From Vanilla planifolia (Eukaryota; Streptophyta; Magnoliopsida; Asparagales; Orchidaceae), in NCBI GenBank assembly GCA_023846275.1, contig CM043868.1:16525755-16589754 (forward strand): a stretch of 64,000 nt of DNA. Direction: 5' to 3'. The notes under the pieces are model-generated. The model ran no database searches, had not been told where the DNA came from, and saw only the letters and a list, made by a program, of their open reading frames with translations. A program made the translations under genes and the position numbers. Below are positions 45,890 through 57,863 of the stretch, piece by piece; position 1 is the first letter of the stretch; each line of letters opens with the position of its first letter.

Positions 45890-48399
45890 TCATATTAACA
45901 CACTTAGAAATACCAAAAAAACCAATTTACCACAAAGCATGCAATAAAATCTTGAGGTTATAATCTTAAAACAATGGGTAAAGTGATAAACAACATCACA
46001 AATCCAATATCCATAATCAATAATAAATAAATCTAGCTAAAATAAATATCTACATACAAAAATCAAAGCTACTAAGCAAACAAAAATAGATAAATAAAGA
46101 ACTTATACAATAATCTAATATAAGGATGTAAACATAATTTCTCACATATAAAAGTTTTCACAGAGCTCTTAGAATAAAAACACTCTCTCTCACTTAAGAA
46201 CATATGCTATAAATTTGTAAGAACTTTCAAATTTGTGAGTATCTAACTCCTTGTAATATAAGTAGATAAAAAGCATAAATACTCAACAAAAAATGAATAA
46301 CTATAGGTATATAAAGTAATATGAAACGCAAAATGTAGTATGTAAATAATAAAAAAAATACTAATAAAATGTATGTCATTTATATTATATAAATATGTTG
46401 AAATCATTACATATATGCTTGCATGCATCATATCTATTATGCATAAGATCATTATGCATTACTAATATTTTACAATATTAATATCATATCTTTTTTTCTT
46501 AGTTTTCAAATTTCAAGATTTTTTAATATTTTTACATTTCTATTTATTATGGTCCTAATTTTTATATATAACCATTACCTTTACTTCATAGTAACTCATC
46601 ATATCATATTTGTTAATATTAATTATATCTCTAAACATTTATCAATAAATAGTTGTGTCACTAAATAATATCTCTTATTTATCACCAACCTATGCAAAGT
46701 ACTAACAAAAATAAGTCTTTGTTCACCCTTCACTAAAATAATAATAATAATAAGATTAATATATGATGTCATTTCAATCACAAAATTTCAACTTAATATC
46801 ACTCATATAATGTATTAATGATAGGAAAGTATCAACTTATCATCACCCTATATTAAGGTGCTAATGAAATGAGGGTGATCACATCATATTAGGTAGCTGT
46901 AGGATAAGATTATAAGAAATTTCTCAATATTTTCTTATTTTATATTTATCATGATCTTATAATATTAATCTTTTAATTTTACTTATTCTCTTTCTTATTT
47001 TATATTCTCATACTCATAATAGTACATACACACACATAAATATAAAGCTCTTACTAGTATATTATCTCATTAATAATGACATACACATATTCAATCAATG
47101 TCATGTAATCTATTCATAACATTATTTCATCACATCACATCTTATAATGATATTTCAAGATAATTAATAATCAACTTGTATCATAATGATCTCAATTTAC
47201 TCAATTATTAGCTTTGAGATGTCTCTTCCATAGCTTGTCTTTTTGCATGATTTCTTTACTTAAAGCATTCACAAAAAAAAGTTATACTAATTTCAAACAT
47301 TTTGATAAAATTTACTATTCATAACCTTCTTAACATATCATCAATTCACCCTAATGTACAATATATTAAGCTCTCCTAGCATTATACATAAATGAAATTG
47401 AATGGCCATTTTAATCTCTTAAGCTTTGCTCTACAGCTAAATGCATGATTTATTGGCCTTAACATTTGGTACATACTTTATAAGGAATCAAACATAAGTC
47501 CACCACTCCCTTTTATAAGTTAGACATATGATACATTAAGTATCAATATATTATCTTTTTTCTTAAACAAACTAAAGGTATAATAATTGCTCTTAAGCCA
47601 TAGCTTAAACATATGATATGTCTTTAAAATAATGTACTATCCTCTTCTTTTATAAAAGGAGTTAATCTTGTACAACACACCTAGTGTACCATCTTTTTGG
47701 CTTACAATATATAGTATATTAGGTCAAACATATAGCACATTAACTCCTTATACACAATATGTGAGACATGAATTGTAGTTTTGACTTTATCCAATTTGTC
47801 CCAATCCCCTTCTAATAAAAAGTCATACCATAAGAAACATAAAATACATCTCAAAAGTAAGTTAAAGGAGGAGAAATACAAGAAAAAAATTTACCATGGT
47901 AAAATCTTTCAATAAAATAGACCCAATTCTTTCTTAAGCTCTTCTCCTTAAGGATCTCCTTGTTGTAGCCACTTTAAAGTTAGGTTCATCCAACTATAAC
48001 ATTCAAAACCTTGTAAAGGCTAATGCTTTAGCTCTCCCTTCATTCTCCTTCTCGATCTTACTCTAAGCATCCAACAAAACCCCAACACTAAGTCTCATGA
48101 AGGGATTATATAAGGACTTGTTAATCATTACAAGATAAAATGATCAAATAATAGCTTAATCATTAAATATTCTAAAAATTTTAACAACCTCCAAAAATTA
48201 TAAGTTGTATACCAATAAATTTTCTATGCAATGCTCTTCATAATGTTATACTCAAAATAACATTCTAGCTATTTGTGATATGACATATATTTTGAGGGTT
48301 AAATCTTATTAGTTTCTCACATTAAGATCTACATATAACCAAACCAATTTCTCATGCACAAATATTACAAATTTCATAATAAATAATTAGGTTATTATA
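45890..48399 (-). repeat. 3' LTR of the Ty3/gypsy chromovirus-like element
   Basis: Pairs collinearly with 60267-63522. Landmarks include ACATATAAAAGT.TTC near 46145 and 60543, GTAAGAACTTTCAAATTTGTGAGTATCT against a similar phrase near 60610, TTAGGTAG near 46890 and 61290, and the end TTT.ATAAT.AA.TA.T..GGTTATTA. About 2.5 kb, shorter than its partner. Divergence is high. Confidence 0.75.
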
Positions 48400-48400
48400 A

Positions 48401-48414
48401 TCTCTCTCACTTGT
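48401..48414 (-). other. Polypurine tract of the chromovirus-like element
   Basis: The minus strand reads ACAAGTGAGAGAGA directly before the 3' LTR, as expected for the plus-strand primer. Confidence 0.6.
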
Positions 48415-48469
48415 GAAACTTTCATCCTAAAATTTAAAATAACTATGGATACTAGTGTATTATATCAAC

Positions 48470-48600
48470 TTTAGCATCCCAATTTGCTTCTTTTTGTTTA
48501 ATTACTTCAAATAATCATGGGATTAAATTTGATTCTCAATCTTTTTCTACTCAGAATTCTAATTAATTTTTTCTAATATGATAGAATTCTAATTAGTAAT
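48470..48600 (-). pseudogene. Chromodomain-like tail relic
   Basis: The minus strand reads IRILSRKRLRIKFNPMII, then SN-stop-TKRSKLGC, resembling the C-terminal chromodomain of plant chromoviruses (pattern of a basic KxLRNKxIPxVKVLWxNHxxEEATWE stretch). It is followed by NFRMKVS, near the usual end of the polyprotein. Degenerate. Confidence 0.5.
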
Positions 48601-48739
48601 TTTTAATAGATATATTAAGTTGGATTTTAATCTCTTTAAAGTTATATTAAATAAAATGAGATGAATCATATATATAGCTTCTCAAAGAAGAAATACTAAA
48701 AAAGAAGAAATGTTGAAAATTGTGCGCACCTATCACCTA

Positions 48740-49545
48740 TAAAGACAAACTCACTTTATAAGTAGTATGACCAACTCTTTTTAATATATAAAAAGATCTT
48801 ACGTATCTGGGCTGAAACTTTCCTTCTTTAACAAATCTAATCACCCTTTTCAAGGGTACTTGATTTAAGAAAGATGTGCTTATTATCAAAATATTTTTGT
48901 TGTCAATCTTGAGTAGTTTGTATCCTCTCTTTAATTATTCTTATATTTTTAATGGCTTTTTTAATAAACTTGCTTTAATCAATTGTCCTTCCTTGCCCTT
49001 AAAACCAATACAAAATAAATGAGTGCTTTTTTCTAATACTAGTTAATGCTTCATAAGGAGTTATTCTAATACTAACTTAAAAACTATTATTATAAGAAAA
49101 TTTTATTAATGATAAATAACTCTCTCAATCATCCCTAAAATCTAACACATAAAGCATTATCAAATCCTCTTGAATTTTAATAATTCTTTTGGTTTTCCCA
49201 TCAATTTAAAGGTAGATGGTTGTGTTAAATCTCAGTTATATGCTAAACATTTTATGTATATTTTTCTAAATTTGAGATGTGAATTTATGATCTTTATTAA
49301 AAATAATTACTCTTAAAACCCCATGTAGTCTCATGATTTGTTGAACATACATTTGACCCAACTTTATGTAGCTAACAAATGCGTAGAGTTAGCTAAATTA
49401 TCCATAATTAGCTATATTAAATTCGCTTAATCAAAATCTTGGGTAGTTCAACAATAAAATTCATAGTTGTATATTCTTACTTTTATTCATAAATTGGTAA
49501 GGGTTGTAACAATCCATCAAGTTTTTGAAGTTCAACCTTAACCTA
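48740..49545 (-). pseudogene. Integrase relic of the chromovirus-like element
   Basis: The minus strand gives, in order, VELQKLDGLLQPLPIYE, YTTMNFIVELPK, HKVGSNVCSTNHETTWG, then LTQPSTFKLMGKPKELLK (the region HPQTDGQSERT), and finally RVIRFVKEGKFQPRYV with YILKRVGHTTYKVSL. These correspond to the plant Ty3/gypsy integrase core and its GPY/F segment. Catalytic residues are largely altered and stops are frequent. Confidence 0.75.
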
Positions 49546-49959
49546 CTAATAAACAAGACTCTCCTTGACTCATTCTATAATATCTCTTTTCATACTTTGT
49601 CACCAATATTATTTTTTCAATTCTTATTAGTTCTAAGATTGATAAAATATTTAAATTATGATATTTAGGTAATAATAATTGTCTTATTTATTGATGATGA
49701 GTAAGAATACACAACCTATCCTAAAATCTCAATACATTCTACTCATCGAGAGTAAAATTAGATTTGCATTAATCTCTAATTCTTTGAATCATCTTTTGAT
49801 ATTTATCATCGTTAAATTGATCTTCACTAATGGAATCAATCCAATATGGCCTTATAAAGAGTGACAAAATAAAACCAATATTTTCTTATGCAACTCTTTA
49901 TATTTGTATTCTATTAATTTCATGGGAGATCTTTTTTGATTAGGATGACATAAAAGAAA

Positions 49960-50200
49960 AAATATAATAACTTTCTTACTTAAAACATCTAAAATAACAT
50001 TATGATTATTAGAATAAAAGTTTAATAACAAAATCATATATGTAATGTCTTTAAATTTAATATTATAATAGCCAACACTTAAATCATAAATTGTATAATT
50101 CTTCTCATGAGGCTTCAATTGACTTTGTCATTCTACACACTCTAGCTCTTGAAGTGAAGCATCACTAAGTATCCCTAAGATCCTTTTGGAAATACTAAGA
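49960..50200 (-). pseudogene. RNase H relic of the chromovirus-like element
   Basis: The minus-strand frame (49852-50118) opens with MKPHEKNYTIYDLSV, matching LKPHEKNYPTHDLEL of the RNase H region. It then jumps to NNHNVILDVLSKKV, matching the end of the domain (GKANVVADALSRK), so the centre is deleted. Confidence 0.7.
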
Positions 50201-50219
50201 TTAAAGTCATTAAATTTTT

Positions 50220-50692
50220 TTTTAATTTGAAGAAACTATCCTCACATTTAGCATTCCACTCAATTTGCATGCTTTTTAAGTTATTCTTGTCAATGGTGAT
50301 ACTATTTGAGAAATATCTAGTACAAATTTCTTGTAATAATCAACTAGACCTAAGAAACTTTGCATGTTTAAGATAGTAACAGGTTTAAGCTAATACATAA
50401 TGATAGTATATCTTCTAAGGATTGATAGATATTCTTATTACACTAATCATATGCACCAAAATTATCACTTAGGGTAACTAAAATTCATATTTTAAAAATT
50501 TTATATAGTTTTGAAGCTTTATTAAAGTCTCTAAAATAATATGCAAGTGAAATATATGATCTTTTTAGGACTTTCAATACACAAGGATATTATTAATAAA
50601 GATGATAATAAATTGTTCTAAATATTTCATGAAAATTCAATTCATTGGATCTATATAGACTATTATTGTCTAATAAGGTCAAAAGATAACAC
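50220..50692 (-). pseudogene. Reverse transcriptase relic, C-terminal part
   Basis: The minus strand reads YIDPMN, YLEQFIIIFINNILVY and, further on, SFLGLVDYYKKFVLDIS with SPLTR. This is the Ty3/gypsy core with the catalytic FIDD mutated to FINN (about 50589-50600). It continues the N-terminal part at 52615-52940 across an insertion. Confidence 0.8.
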
Positions 50693-51657
50693 AAGTGATA
50701 TAAACTGTGAAAGGACAAAAGTTATAAGAGAGGAAAGAAGTGAATTGTAGTATTTAAAAAGCTTTAAAAATCTTTGTAACAAATGTTTCACTTAAAATGC
50801 TACTTCATATTTTACTAATTTGAAACAATTTTAGCAATCAAAAAATGCTAAAATGTGAATTGAGAATAAAAAATAATGAGAACAAAATTAAGACATAAGT
50901 AGTTGAGAAATACTTAAGTCTAAGTCTTGCAAAACCTTAACTCAATATGGAAATTTATGTTTTCTTTACATAAAATCAAAGCTTAAAAAAATCTTAGTAC
51001 AATTAGAACTTTTATGAACCTAACAACCAAGAAATTTCACTCCTTATTGAAGTTTATAGATTGAAAACCATTATAACAAAGTTAACTAAGTAGATCTTAA
51101 AATAAAAATAACAAATACAAGTAATAAAAATAAAAATTTTTAAGTTGTTTGGCTTAATCAATATCTATACCCATCCTAAAATTGTCCTAACAAAACTACA
51201 CTAATAAAATCACTCACTTTTGTCCAACAGGTAGAACTAAACATTTATAAATCTATTTTCTTTCATAGTAGGAAAGGATATATCTTTATAGGGAGAAACC
51301 AAACAAAAAAGCTAAGAATTAATTGACTAGGATTTTAGTAATACAACTTTACATAGACTATATCTTAAATCCATTTTCAAGTAATGTGTCAGTCTAAATA
51401 AAAATGGAAATTACCTAAATGTTTAGCAATAAAATAGAAATTAATGAACAATAGATGGAATACTAGACAATCCCTTCATTGCAATAAAACTGATAGTGCC
51501 ATGCATACCTTGCTTCTTAACCTTTTGCTTTTTACTCAAAGGTATGAATCTTGTAATTAATCATTTTTCATTTCTTTTTTTTCAAGAATTAAACACCTAT
51601 TTATAATAAACTCAATCTCAAAAATGCATTTGAAAGAAATGGTTAAAAAAGTTACCA

Positions 51658-51693
<36 letters not shown>

Positions 51694-52609
51694 TTAACAC
51701 TAATTATCCCAGTCTATTGCATAGATTGTCTTAGCACTAAAACAAGGAATCCAAAAAATGTATATAAGGTAATGGTTTTAACATTATTAATATTAATCCA
51801 AACAATTGGTGAAAATCCAAGAATTTGATCACATATTTATCTAATAAATATATCAAATATGTATTACACTAAAGCATGATAATTTAAGAATTTACAATGA
51901 AAGGCTTGAACTTTGTACTATATGATAACAAAAGGAGAAACAAAATTGAGATATATTATTACTATATAATAATTGTATTAATACACACTATAAGAGCAAA
52001 AAATAACTTAAGTGTTATAAAAGCACATATATGATACCAAAAGTTCATGTTGTATGGCATACAATGCTCAAATAAAAGCTTAAGTAAATTAGATCAATAT
52101 TCTATAAAGAAATAAATGTAGACAATTAACCTTAATCAAGACATTAGCATATATGAAGCAAGCTCTGTTATAATCAAAGGTAAATTCAATTTTTAACAAC
52201 TACGAAAGCAACTTTATAAAAGAGATAATTTATACTACAAACATAACTTAACATTTTTAAAGTGTAAAATGATTTTTTTGTTTTTTGAAAACATGATGCA
52301 TGAAATGAATTTATAATCTTAGTTACCACATCCTTAAAGGATATGGGTTAAACATGTTGAGTGAGTTCTTGAGTTGAATAGTTTAGCCTTTTGTGGTTAA
52401 GCCACTTCACAAAGAGCATCTTGAGCTCCATGATTTAAAAGTTGCAGCATCAAGAGTAAAGTTTCTCAATGTTCTTCTTCTTTAAGTTTTGAATCCTTAC
52501 TCTAATTATTAAACAACATCTATCAAATACTCAAAATCACATTTGCGCAAATCTCAATCACACGTTACTATTACATTCTTTGCTTTGTGATCAACATTCC
52601 TAATAATAC
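50693..52609. mobile_element. 1.9-kb insertion splitting the reverse transcriptase
   Basis: The reverse transcriptase reading breaks after YEPCEFLV near 52615 and resumes with the FGLTNA-like segment near 50690. The intervening DNA is flanked by the same 5-mer AACAC (50688-50692 and 52610-52614), compatible with a target-site duplication. It is AT-rich, lacks recognisable coding sequence, and contains a TA microsatellite. No LTR or inverted ends were recognised, so the element type is unknown. Confidence 0.5.
51660..51690. repeat. TA dinucleotide microsatellite
   Basis: About 15 uninterrupted TA units inside the 1.9-kb insertion. Confidence 0.95.
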
Positions 52610-52614
52610 AACAC

Positions 52615-52940
52615 TAAAAACTCACAAGGCTCATATCAAGTTTTAAAAATAATCTTGGGCATATCACTTTTTTAATTTCCAATTAAAAATATCCATATCT
52701 TAGATCTATCTTGGACAATTTGTTGTACCTAAAGCTTATAAGAAAATTATTAATTCTTAAGAATGGATATTTATTATTTATAATCAACTTATTTAACTCA
52801 AAGTAGCTTATAGACAACCATAGGATACCATATTTGTTTTCTTAATAAAAAGAATGTGTGCTCTCCTTAGAGATATTTTAGGATGAATAAAACATTTATC
52901 CAACAACTAATAAATTTAAAGTTTTACAAATGTTAATTAT
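52615..52940 (-). pseudogene. Reverse transcriptase relic, N-terminal part
   Basis: The minus strand reads ENKYGILWLSISYFELNKL, IINNKYPFLRINN, KLSKIDLRYGYF and KSDMPKIIFKT-stop-YEPCEFLV. These match the Ty3/gypsy reverse transcriptase from the KKDGTxRxCIDYRxLN motif through SKIDLRSGYHQL (first catalytic Asp retained in IDLR) to the TRYGHYEFLV motif. Confidence 0.8.
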
Positions 52941-53049
52941 GTAGGTGTCATTGGATAATGTGTTATAGATATTGGCTTTACTCTTTTGTTAACTATATTT
53001 AAAACTCAATTAGCATAAGAAGATGATGATTAAGCACATCTTTTAAAAA

Positions 53050-53573
53050 AACAACTAGATAATTACATATCATGGGCAAATCTCGTGGCCCTACAAGCCT
53101 CTAGTCAACTAAGACAATAAATAGCAAAAGTCTTTCACTATCCTTTCTTAGTAGTTTTGATGCTTGAAGAATAAAGACAAGTGGGATCCCTCTCCTTTTT
53201 CCATGATAGACAACTTTCTCTTCATATGGGTTTATTAGTTTAATTTTTTCTTAACAAAATTAATGAAAACATAGTGTTGACATAACTAACTTATGCTTAA
53301 TAAAATATCAAATTCATGTATAAAAAAAAAGTTCAATAATAAATTCTTATCTCCCATCTTTATCTCTCCTCAAACAAATTTATCAACTAGAAATTCACTC
53401 CCTTCTAGAAGTTCTATAAGAAAAGAATCAATCATTTGTTTTAATTCAATAATCAATGCATCATGTATATTATGGGATATAAATGAATAAATGGGAACAC
53501 AGCCAAACAGAACAACGATAGGTAGTTGTTGAAAGAGCACAATATTATCACATTTGTTGTTCAGGAGCATCAT
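53050..53573 (-). pseudogene. Aspartic protease relic
   Basis: The minus-strand frame at 53370-53573 reads VVLFGCVPIYSFISHNI, corresponding to the retropepsin pattern LFDSGATHSFIS with the catalytic Asp changed to Gly. FLVDKFV follows, and a later frame gives FDILLSIS (for FDVILGMDW). Further on come MEKGEGSHLSLF and LTRGL, the usual linker toward reverse transcriptase. Confidence 0.75.
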
Positions 53574-53739
53574 ATTAAGTGATTGAATACAATTTTGGCT
53601 AGATGACTTGACTTGTTGATTGGCCTCTACTAACTCCTTAAGGTTGTAGTAGAAGCACTGCCACTACTTTTGTAAGGCCTCCCTTATTTACACCATAGCC
53701 AAAACTCTATGGAGAAGAAGCTACCTGTTAATCATGTCT

Positions 53740-54365
53740 AAAAAAAGTTTTCACTATGTAGCTTAGCTCTTCAAAATTAAAACATTTTGGTTAGATTCCC
53801 TATTTAGATTAGCAAATCCCATAATCTTCACATTGGGTTGTCATTCTATTAGAGTTAATATCCATTTTGATACTATTAGCACTAGAGTTTTGTCAACTAT
53901 GTTGGAAATGCCAAATCATATGTCATCATTTCCTTTATGAAATTTTTGTAAAGGATTAAACTTTTTTATGGCATAGATTTCTCTTTCGTTTTCTACATTA
54001 TTGCTTTACTTGAACAAAGACCTCTAATTCTTGCTCCACCATCCAGACTTGTTCTATAAACTCAATATAATCTCTATTTTGTAATATATAAATGTAGCTC
54101 TAATGGATACTTTTAGCTCTCAACATAAGACAACATTTTTTATCCTTAAGGAAAACATGTAGTGTATAACAAGCCAATAAGAAAAACTTCCTCTTATAAT
54201 AGATTATAGACAAATTTGCTTGTTCTAAAATTATCACTCTTCCCTTATTTTTTTATAATAGATGAAGATGCTTACCACTTTTTAAAATTATCAACAAATC
54301 TTTTTCACAAAATTTCTTATGCTAAGTGATCTCTAAATCCTAAGTAATGGTGAGATTTCTATTAT
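53740..54365 (-). pseudogene. Gag relic, C-terminal part
   Basis: The minus strand reads VWMVEQELEVFVQVKQ near 54040 and CFNFEELSYIVKT near 53780. The latter is a zinc knuckle (pattern CFxCGxxGHxxxxC) that has lost its second and last Cys and its His. It continues the gag part found beyond the copia insertion at 59766-59990. Confidence 0.6.
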
Positions 54366-56139
54366 TGTGTTGACCCATAACTATAATATTTTATTTGATG
54401 ATTAAAAAATATAAATATTTCTAATGAATTTGTTTGAGTAAATTTTTAGATTTTAGATAATCGATGCTCGTGTTCATAGGAGAAAGTAAAGATGAAGAGT
54501 AAAGGTGAAAGCTCATGAACATCATCTAAGTTAGAGTGACACACTACCAATAATTATATTTTAAATTTAATTTTAGATACTTTAATTTTATTTTAATTAA
54601 AATATTAGGCTTGATTAAAATATTTCTTATAAGAGATATAAATTAAATTTTATTATCACTAATAACAAATAAAATAAAATGATTATTGTCTTATTAGCTT
54701 AAACCCTTAGAATTAAACTAGTAGGTGGTCTCAAGTAAAAGCATACCACCTGAACCTATTTTGTTAAAATTGTGTCAGAACACAAGTATCAAATCTATAT
54801 TTAGCAATGTCAAATTTATGCATTGCTTCTAAATTTGTTAACTAATTTTAAATGCAATGACCCTGGTAGCATGAGTGACTAAATCTTGAATAAACAAGGG
54901 GTAACCAACCCCATTATTTCGTTGTTTATAAAACTCAAGGATATATTATATGAAGATAAGCAAAAGTTGAATATAAAATATAAGACTAAACTCATTCCTA
55001 TATTCATGCGATAGTATTTCAAAATTATGGGAGTAATTTTCACTATCTTATCATACAATTTCAAGATCAAATGGTCACCATCTCTTTCATCTATTCAAAT
55101 GTGATAATTCAATCAATTATCTGATTGTGCGATTTCATGATCACACAGTTTTCACACATAAGATCTAAATCCAATAGTCATGTTACTTTGAGATCTAATA
55201 GCCCATATTAAATCCTATTTGCTAAATAATGCAAATTTAATTTTAGTCGCTCGATCACACAGTTTTCTCTACCGAATTAACTAAGTTACATTTGATCATA
55301 CAGATCCTATGTAATGACTTTTTTATTATTATTAAGAGTTATTATAATAGTTTTTAAATAATAAAAATATACTTCAATAAAAGAATAATGAATATTTGCT
55401 ATGTTTTAACTACTTTTAGTCGTTACAAAATATCTATATATAGTTGAATTCTTGAACAAAACTAATTGATGAATTTTTACACAATCTGAACAAAAATTTT
55501 CAAGCCACAACATTCAAGTTATTAGCAACCCATGCTTATCATCGTTTTCACATGCTTTATTCTTTAGTCATCAACTCTTAAATTATATTTTCTTCTCAAA
55601 TTAGTTAAGTTAATAATTTTATTTATTTATAATTGATTTAATTAAAATAACTTGTACTTTATTAATCATTTAATAGAGTTAGGATTTTATTTATATTAAT
55701 TTCTATTTTGTATCACCAAATATTTTTTTATCATTTTATTTCATTGTAAGGTCATAATAACATGTTACTTTTGTTTTATTATTGTGAGATTTTATCTTAC
55801 AAATCTTTTGGAGAAAGGCTTATACTAAGTATTTAATTTTTGCTTAATATTTTTTGGGATTAACATATACTTGATTTTAAGCTAAGTCATTTAACAATTA
55901 TTAGAGTATATTTTTAATTCTTATTGATTTTTTATTCACACTTTTTAAAAATTATTATTATTAAAAAAATAATATGTTTTAAATTAATTTAAAATTAAAA
56001 ATTTTTACATAATAATTTTTAGAGATTTGCTTAAGTCTATTAAAAAATATTTTAAAACTATTTCTTTAAATATTTTTTGTAAGAAATCAAAACTTTTATT
56101 AGTACTAATTCATCTCACTCTTATTGAACCACACTTTAA
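54366..56139 (+). repeat. 5' LTR of the nested copia element
   Basis: Starts TGTGTTG and pairs with 57864-59765. Shared landmarks include TTTAATTTTATTTT.ATTA.AAT.TTA.GCTTGATTAAAAT (54580 and 58075), ACACAAGTAT.AAAT, AACCCCATTATTT (54907 and 58578), and TATGCTTATCAT/GTGCTCATTATC before the end. Confidence 0.85.
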
Positions 56140-56140
56140 T

Positions 56141-56152
56141 TGGTATTAGAGA
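56141..56152 (+). other. Primer binding site of the nested copia element
   Basis: TGGTATTAGAGA, directly after the 5' LTR, close to TGGTATCAGAGC complementary to initiator Met tRNA. Confidence 0.75.
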
Positions 56153-56179
56153 AAGGTCCTGTGAGAAGAAATTCTCTAA

Positions 56180-57243
56180 GTGATATATGACTCAAATTGA
56201 TGCTTCGATTAGTTTGGTTAAAGGCGTGCCTTTTAATAAGTCTCTATTTTATTGTGACAACTATTATTTCTATTAATATATTAAGATAATGAGTTATTTA
56301 AAATTGGTTGATTAAAAATATGAGAACTAATACAAACTCTTTTTAATTTTTTCACTAAAAACCCATAAGATATTTTTATACATAAACTATTTTATGAAAT
56401 AAATGAAAAGAAAAATATAAAATATAATTTAATAATATGATAATAAATATTTTGTATTATGCTTTGAATATTACTAAATTTAACATAATTATGAATTTTG
56501 TAATAGCTTATAAAATTTAGCATGGGTTAGAGATAACTTGTGAAAGATCATTTGAGAAGAATGAGCTAAAGAAGAGCAAGAAGAAGAAGGCAATGAAAAT
56601 AGCTTAGAGTGACTCAATGGAAACTAACACAAGTGAGTAGGAAAAAAATTATGAAGTACTCTTTTGCATAATGACTAAAGAAGAAAAAAAGAAGAAAGTA
56701 TATTTTCAAGTAAGGATAAGGTAAATTATTTCAAAGAAAATTTAGTTAAACAATTACTTTATGTTTGTGATAAATATAAAATTTTGTATAAAATATTAAA
56801 AATTAAAAAAGATATCATTATGAATATGTATATCTTTTTAATCAATTTAAAAATAAGGTCATCATTTATTTATAGAATATGAAAAAGTCTAATGATAATT
56901 TAGAATAAAAAATTGATAAGCATGTATCATTAATTAAAGAATTTAATAATTTTAAATCTTTACACTCTACTTAATTTTAAATATAAATCCAATTATTAAA
57001 CAAGTGTTTAGTACAAATACTAAAAGATCTTATGTGTATAGGTATGTTGATGTTTTACTTAGTTATAATGACAAATGTACATGTCATTATTGTGTGCAAC
57101 CTCATCATACTTCACATGCTTGTAGGATTAAAGCTAATATTTATTTTAAATTTTTTATTTTTACATGGATAATGAAAGCAAATAATAGTTTAGTTATACC
57201 TAAATGTATTGAACCCAAAAAATATTATCATTCTCAAATCTAA
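56180..57243 (+). pseudogene. Copia gag relic with zinc knuckle
   Basis: Degenerate frames from about 56200, then an open piece at 57004-57243 reading VLLSYNDKCTCHYCVQPHHT, SHAC, and later VIPKCIEPKKYY. The knuckle at 57082-57123 fits CX2CX4HX4C exactly. It is followed by the tail pattern seen in Tork/SIRE-type copia gag (CPIKR ... WVPKGTKP). Upstream stops abolish the ORF. Confidence 0.7.
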
Positions 57244-57544
57244 TAATTAAAATCTAATATATATGTAAACTTTGATAACTCAATTTTAGCATAACAAAAT
57301 AATATAACATAAAAGATAAATAAATAGGACTTCAAAAATTAGGTTTAGAGGATTTAAATGAAATAAATAAGAGAAGAAGAAAGTAGTTAAAAAAATCTTA
57401 AAACTTTAAAATTTAATAAGTTGCAGGTGAAAGTATGATTTTTGTTTGAACTTAATCTTATCAAAAATCATTAAGCTTTTATGTTTTAAATAATATGTTT
57501 TGGGTAATAGTTATAACAAAAAAAGAATTAAATATATTAAAAGT

Positions 57545-57625
57545 AAACTACGACTTGACTCCTAAACCATTGGATAAAAATGTGATTGGAGTAAATTATC
57601 TTTTAAAAGAAACTAGTTGATCAAT
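57545..57625 (+). pseudogene. Start of copia reverse transcriptase (fragment)
   Basis: The plus strand reads YDLTPKPLDKNVIGVNYLLK, matching the copia reverse transcriptase opening (pattern WxLVPRPxDKxVIGTKWVFK). Little recognisable polymerase follows before the polypurine tract. Confidence 0.75.
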
Positions 57626-57850
57626 TCGTTGATAATTTTTCAAAATTTTAAGATACTAAATAATTTATAAAACTTAGATTAAATCTCTTTGAGTGATAAC
57701 AAAAAAATATTAAAATAAGTATAAATTAAAATGAAGCATTAATTTAGTCATAACATATATGTAAAAGGAGCTTATCTTTAATTGTTATGTATATTACTTT
57801 TATAAATAGTTTATGTTTTTACCAATTTTAATAAAAGATTTGTTATTATC

Positions 57851-57863
57851 AAAAAGGAGATAT
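57851..57863 (+). other. Polypurine tract of the nested copia element
   Basis: AAAAAGGAGATAT immediately before the 3' LTR, a decayed form of the copia AAAAAGGGGGAGATT tract. Confidence 0.65.

Noticed and set aside
46243..46452. Minus-strand 69-codon ORF
   Set aside because: Inside the 3' LTR; the corresponding part of the other LTR does not preserve it.
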